Below are positions 12,039 through 12,049 of a stretch of 12,049 bases of DNA, piece after piece. Under the pieces are notes generated by a model. The model was not told the origin of the DNA and made no database searches. It saw nothing but the letters and a program-made list of their open reading frames with translations. The stretch covers positions 1 to 12,049 of the forward strand of contig JBPCJY010000265.1 in assembly GCA_051004815.1 (NCBI GenBank). The letters are read 5' to 3'. Source of the DNA: JBBQXY01 sp051004815 (GTDB lineage: Bacteria; Chloroflexota; Ktedonobacteria; Ktedonobacterales; Ktedonobacteraceae). Positions within the stretch are counted from its first letter, which is position 1. Every line of letters starts with the position of its first letter. Made by a program: the position numbers and the translations under genes.

Positions 12039-12049
12039 TTGCCTTAGAA

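Overview
The window looks like an accessory, decaying region of a Chloroflexota chromosome, most likely of the class Ktedonobacteria. This is inferred from the moderate base composition, the ECF sigma-factor fragments, the style of the TnpB C-terminus, and the many dead transposase and regulator fragments. No ribosomal or other taxonomic marker is present, so the assignment is tentative.

Layout. 1-583 (-): NarL/LuxR response regulator running off the left edge. 816-1499 (-): M50-like integral membrane protein whose HExxH motif is HALAH; a 9-bp-arm palindrome and four TGTCCCG repeats lie upstream. 1812-2008 (+): AraC-type HTH remnant with an in-frame TAG. 2147-2800 (-): alpha/beta hydrolase cut by an in-frame TAG just before its catalytic His. 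2875-3170 (-): remnant of a second alpha/beta hydrolase. 3162-3619 (+): S41 peptidase fragment, ended by a 405-bp element (3620-4024) with 14-bp terminal inverted repeats that carries an array of large stem-loops. 4042-5320 (+): an intact unit of consensus promoter, palindromes, TetR regulator and a 4-TM membrane protein. 7286-5562 (-): an apparent operon of DoxX-like protein, 4-TM protein and a methyltransferase whose C-terminus is frameshifted. 7961-7452 (-): C-terminal half of a second methyltransferase. 7960-8040: a 33-bp perfect hairpin exactly at the junction with an IS6-type transposase remnant (8535-8041, -). 8765-9676 (+): sigma-70 region 2 followed, after an in-frame TAG, by a long Trp/Gln heptad-repeat tail. 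10565-9719 (-): ECF sigma region 2 broken by a TnpB gene that has lost its N-terminus and, by in-frame deletion, its middle. 10904-11154 (+): LysR remnant cut by an IS3-type orfB remnant (11376-11182, -). 11760-11641 (-): HdeD/DUF308-like N-terminal fragment. 11848-12038: REP-like intergenic repeat.

How it works together. Only the M50-like gene, TetR plus its partner, the DoxX-like gene with its small membrane partner, and perhaps the response regulator look intact. The TetR/membrane pair overlaps by ATGA and has its own promoter with palindromes just downstream, so it is probably autoregulated. The rest is gene remains joined at mobile-element or hairpin boundaries. The strongest candidates for something undescribed are the stem-loop array at 3634-3921, whose two stems are related but differ by paired changes, and the Trp/Gln heptad tail on a sigma region-2 domain.
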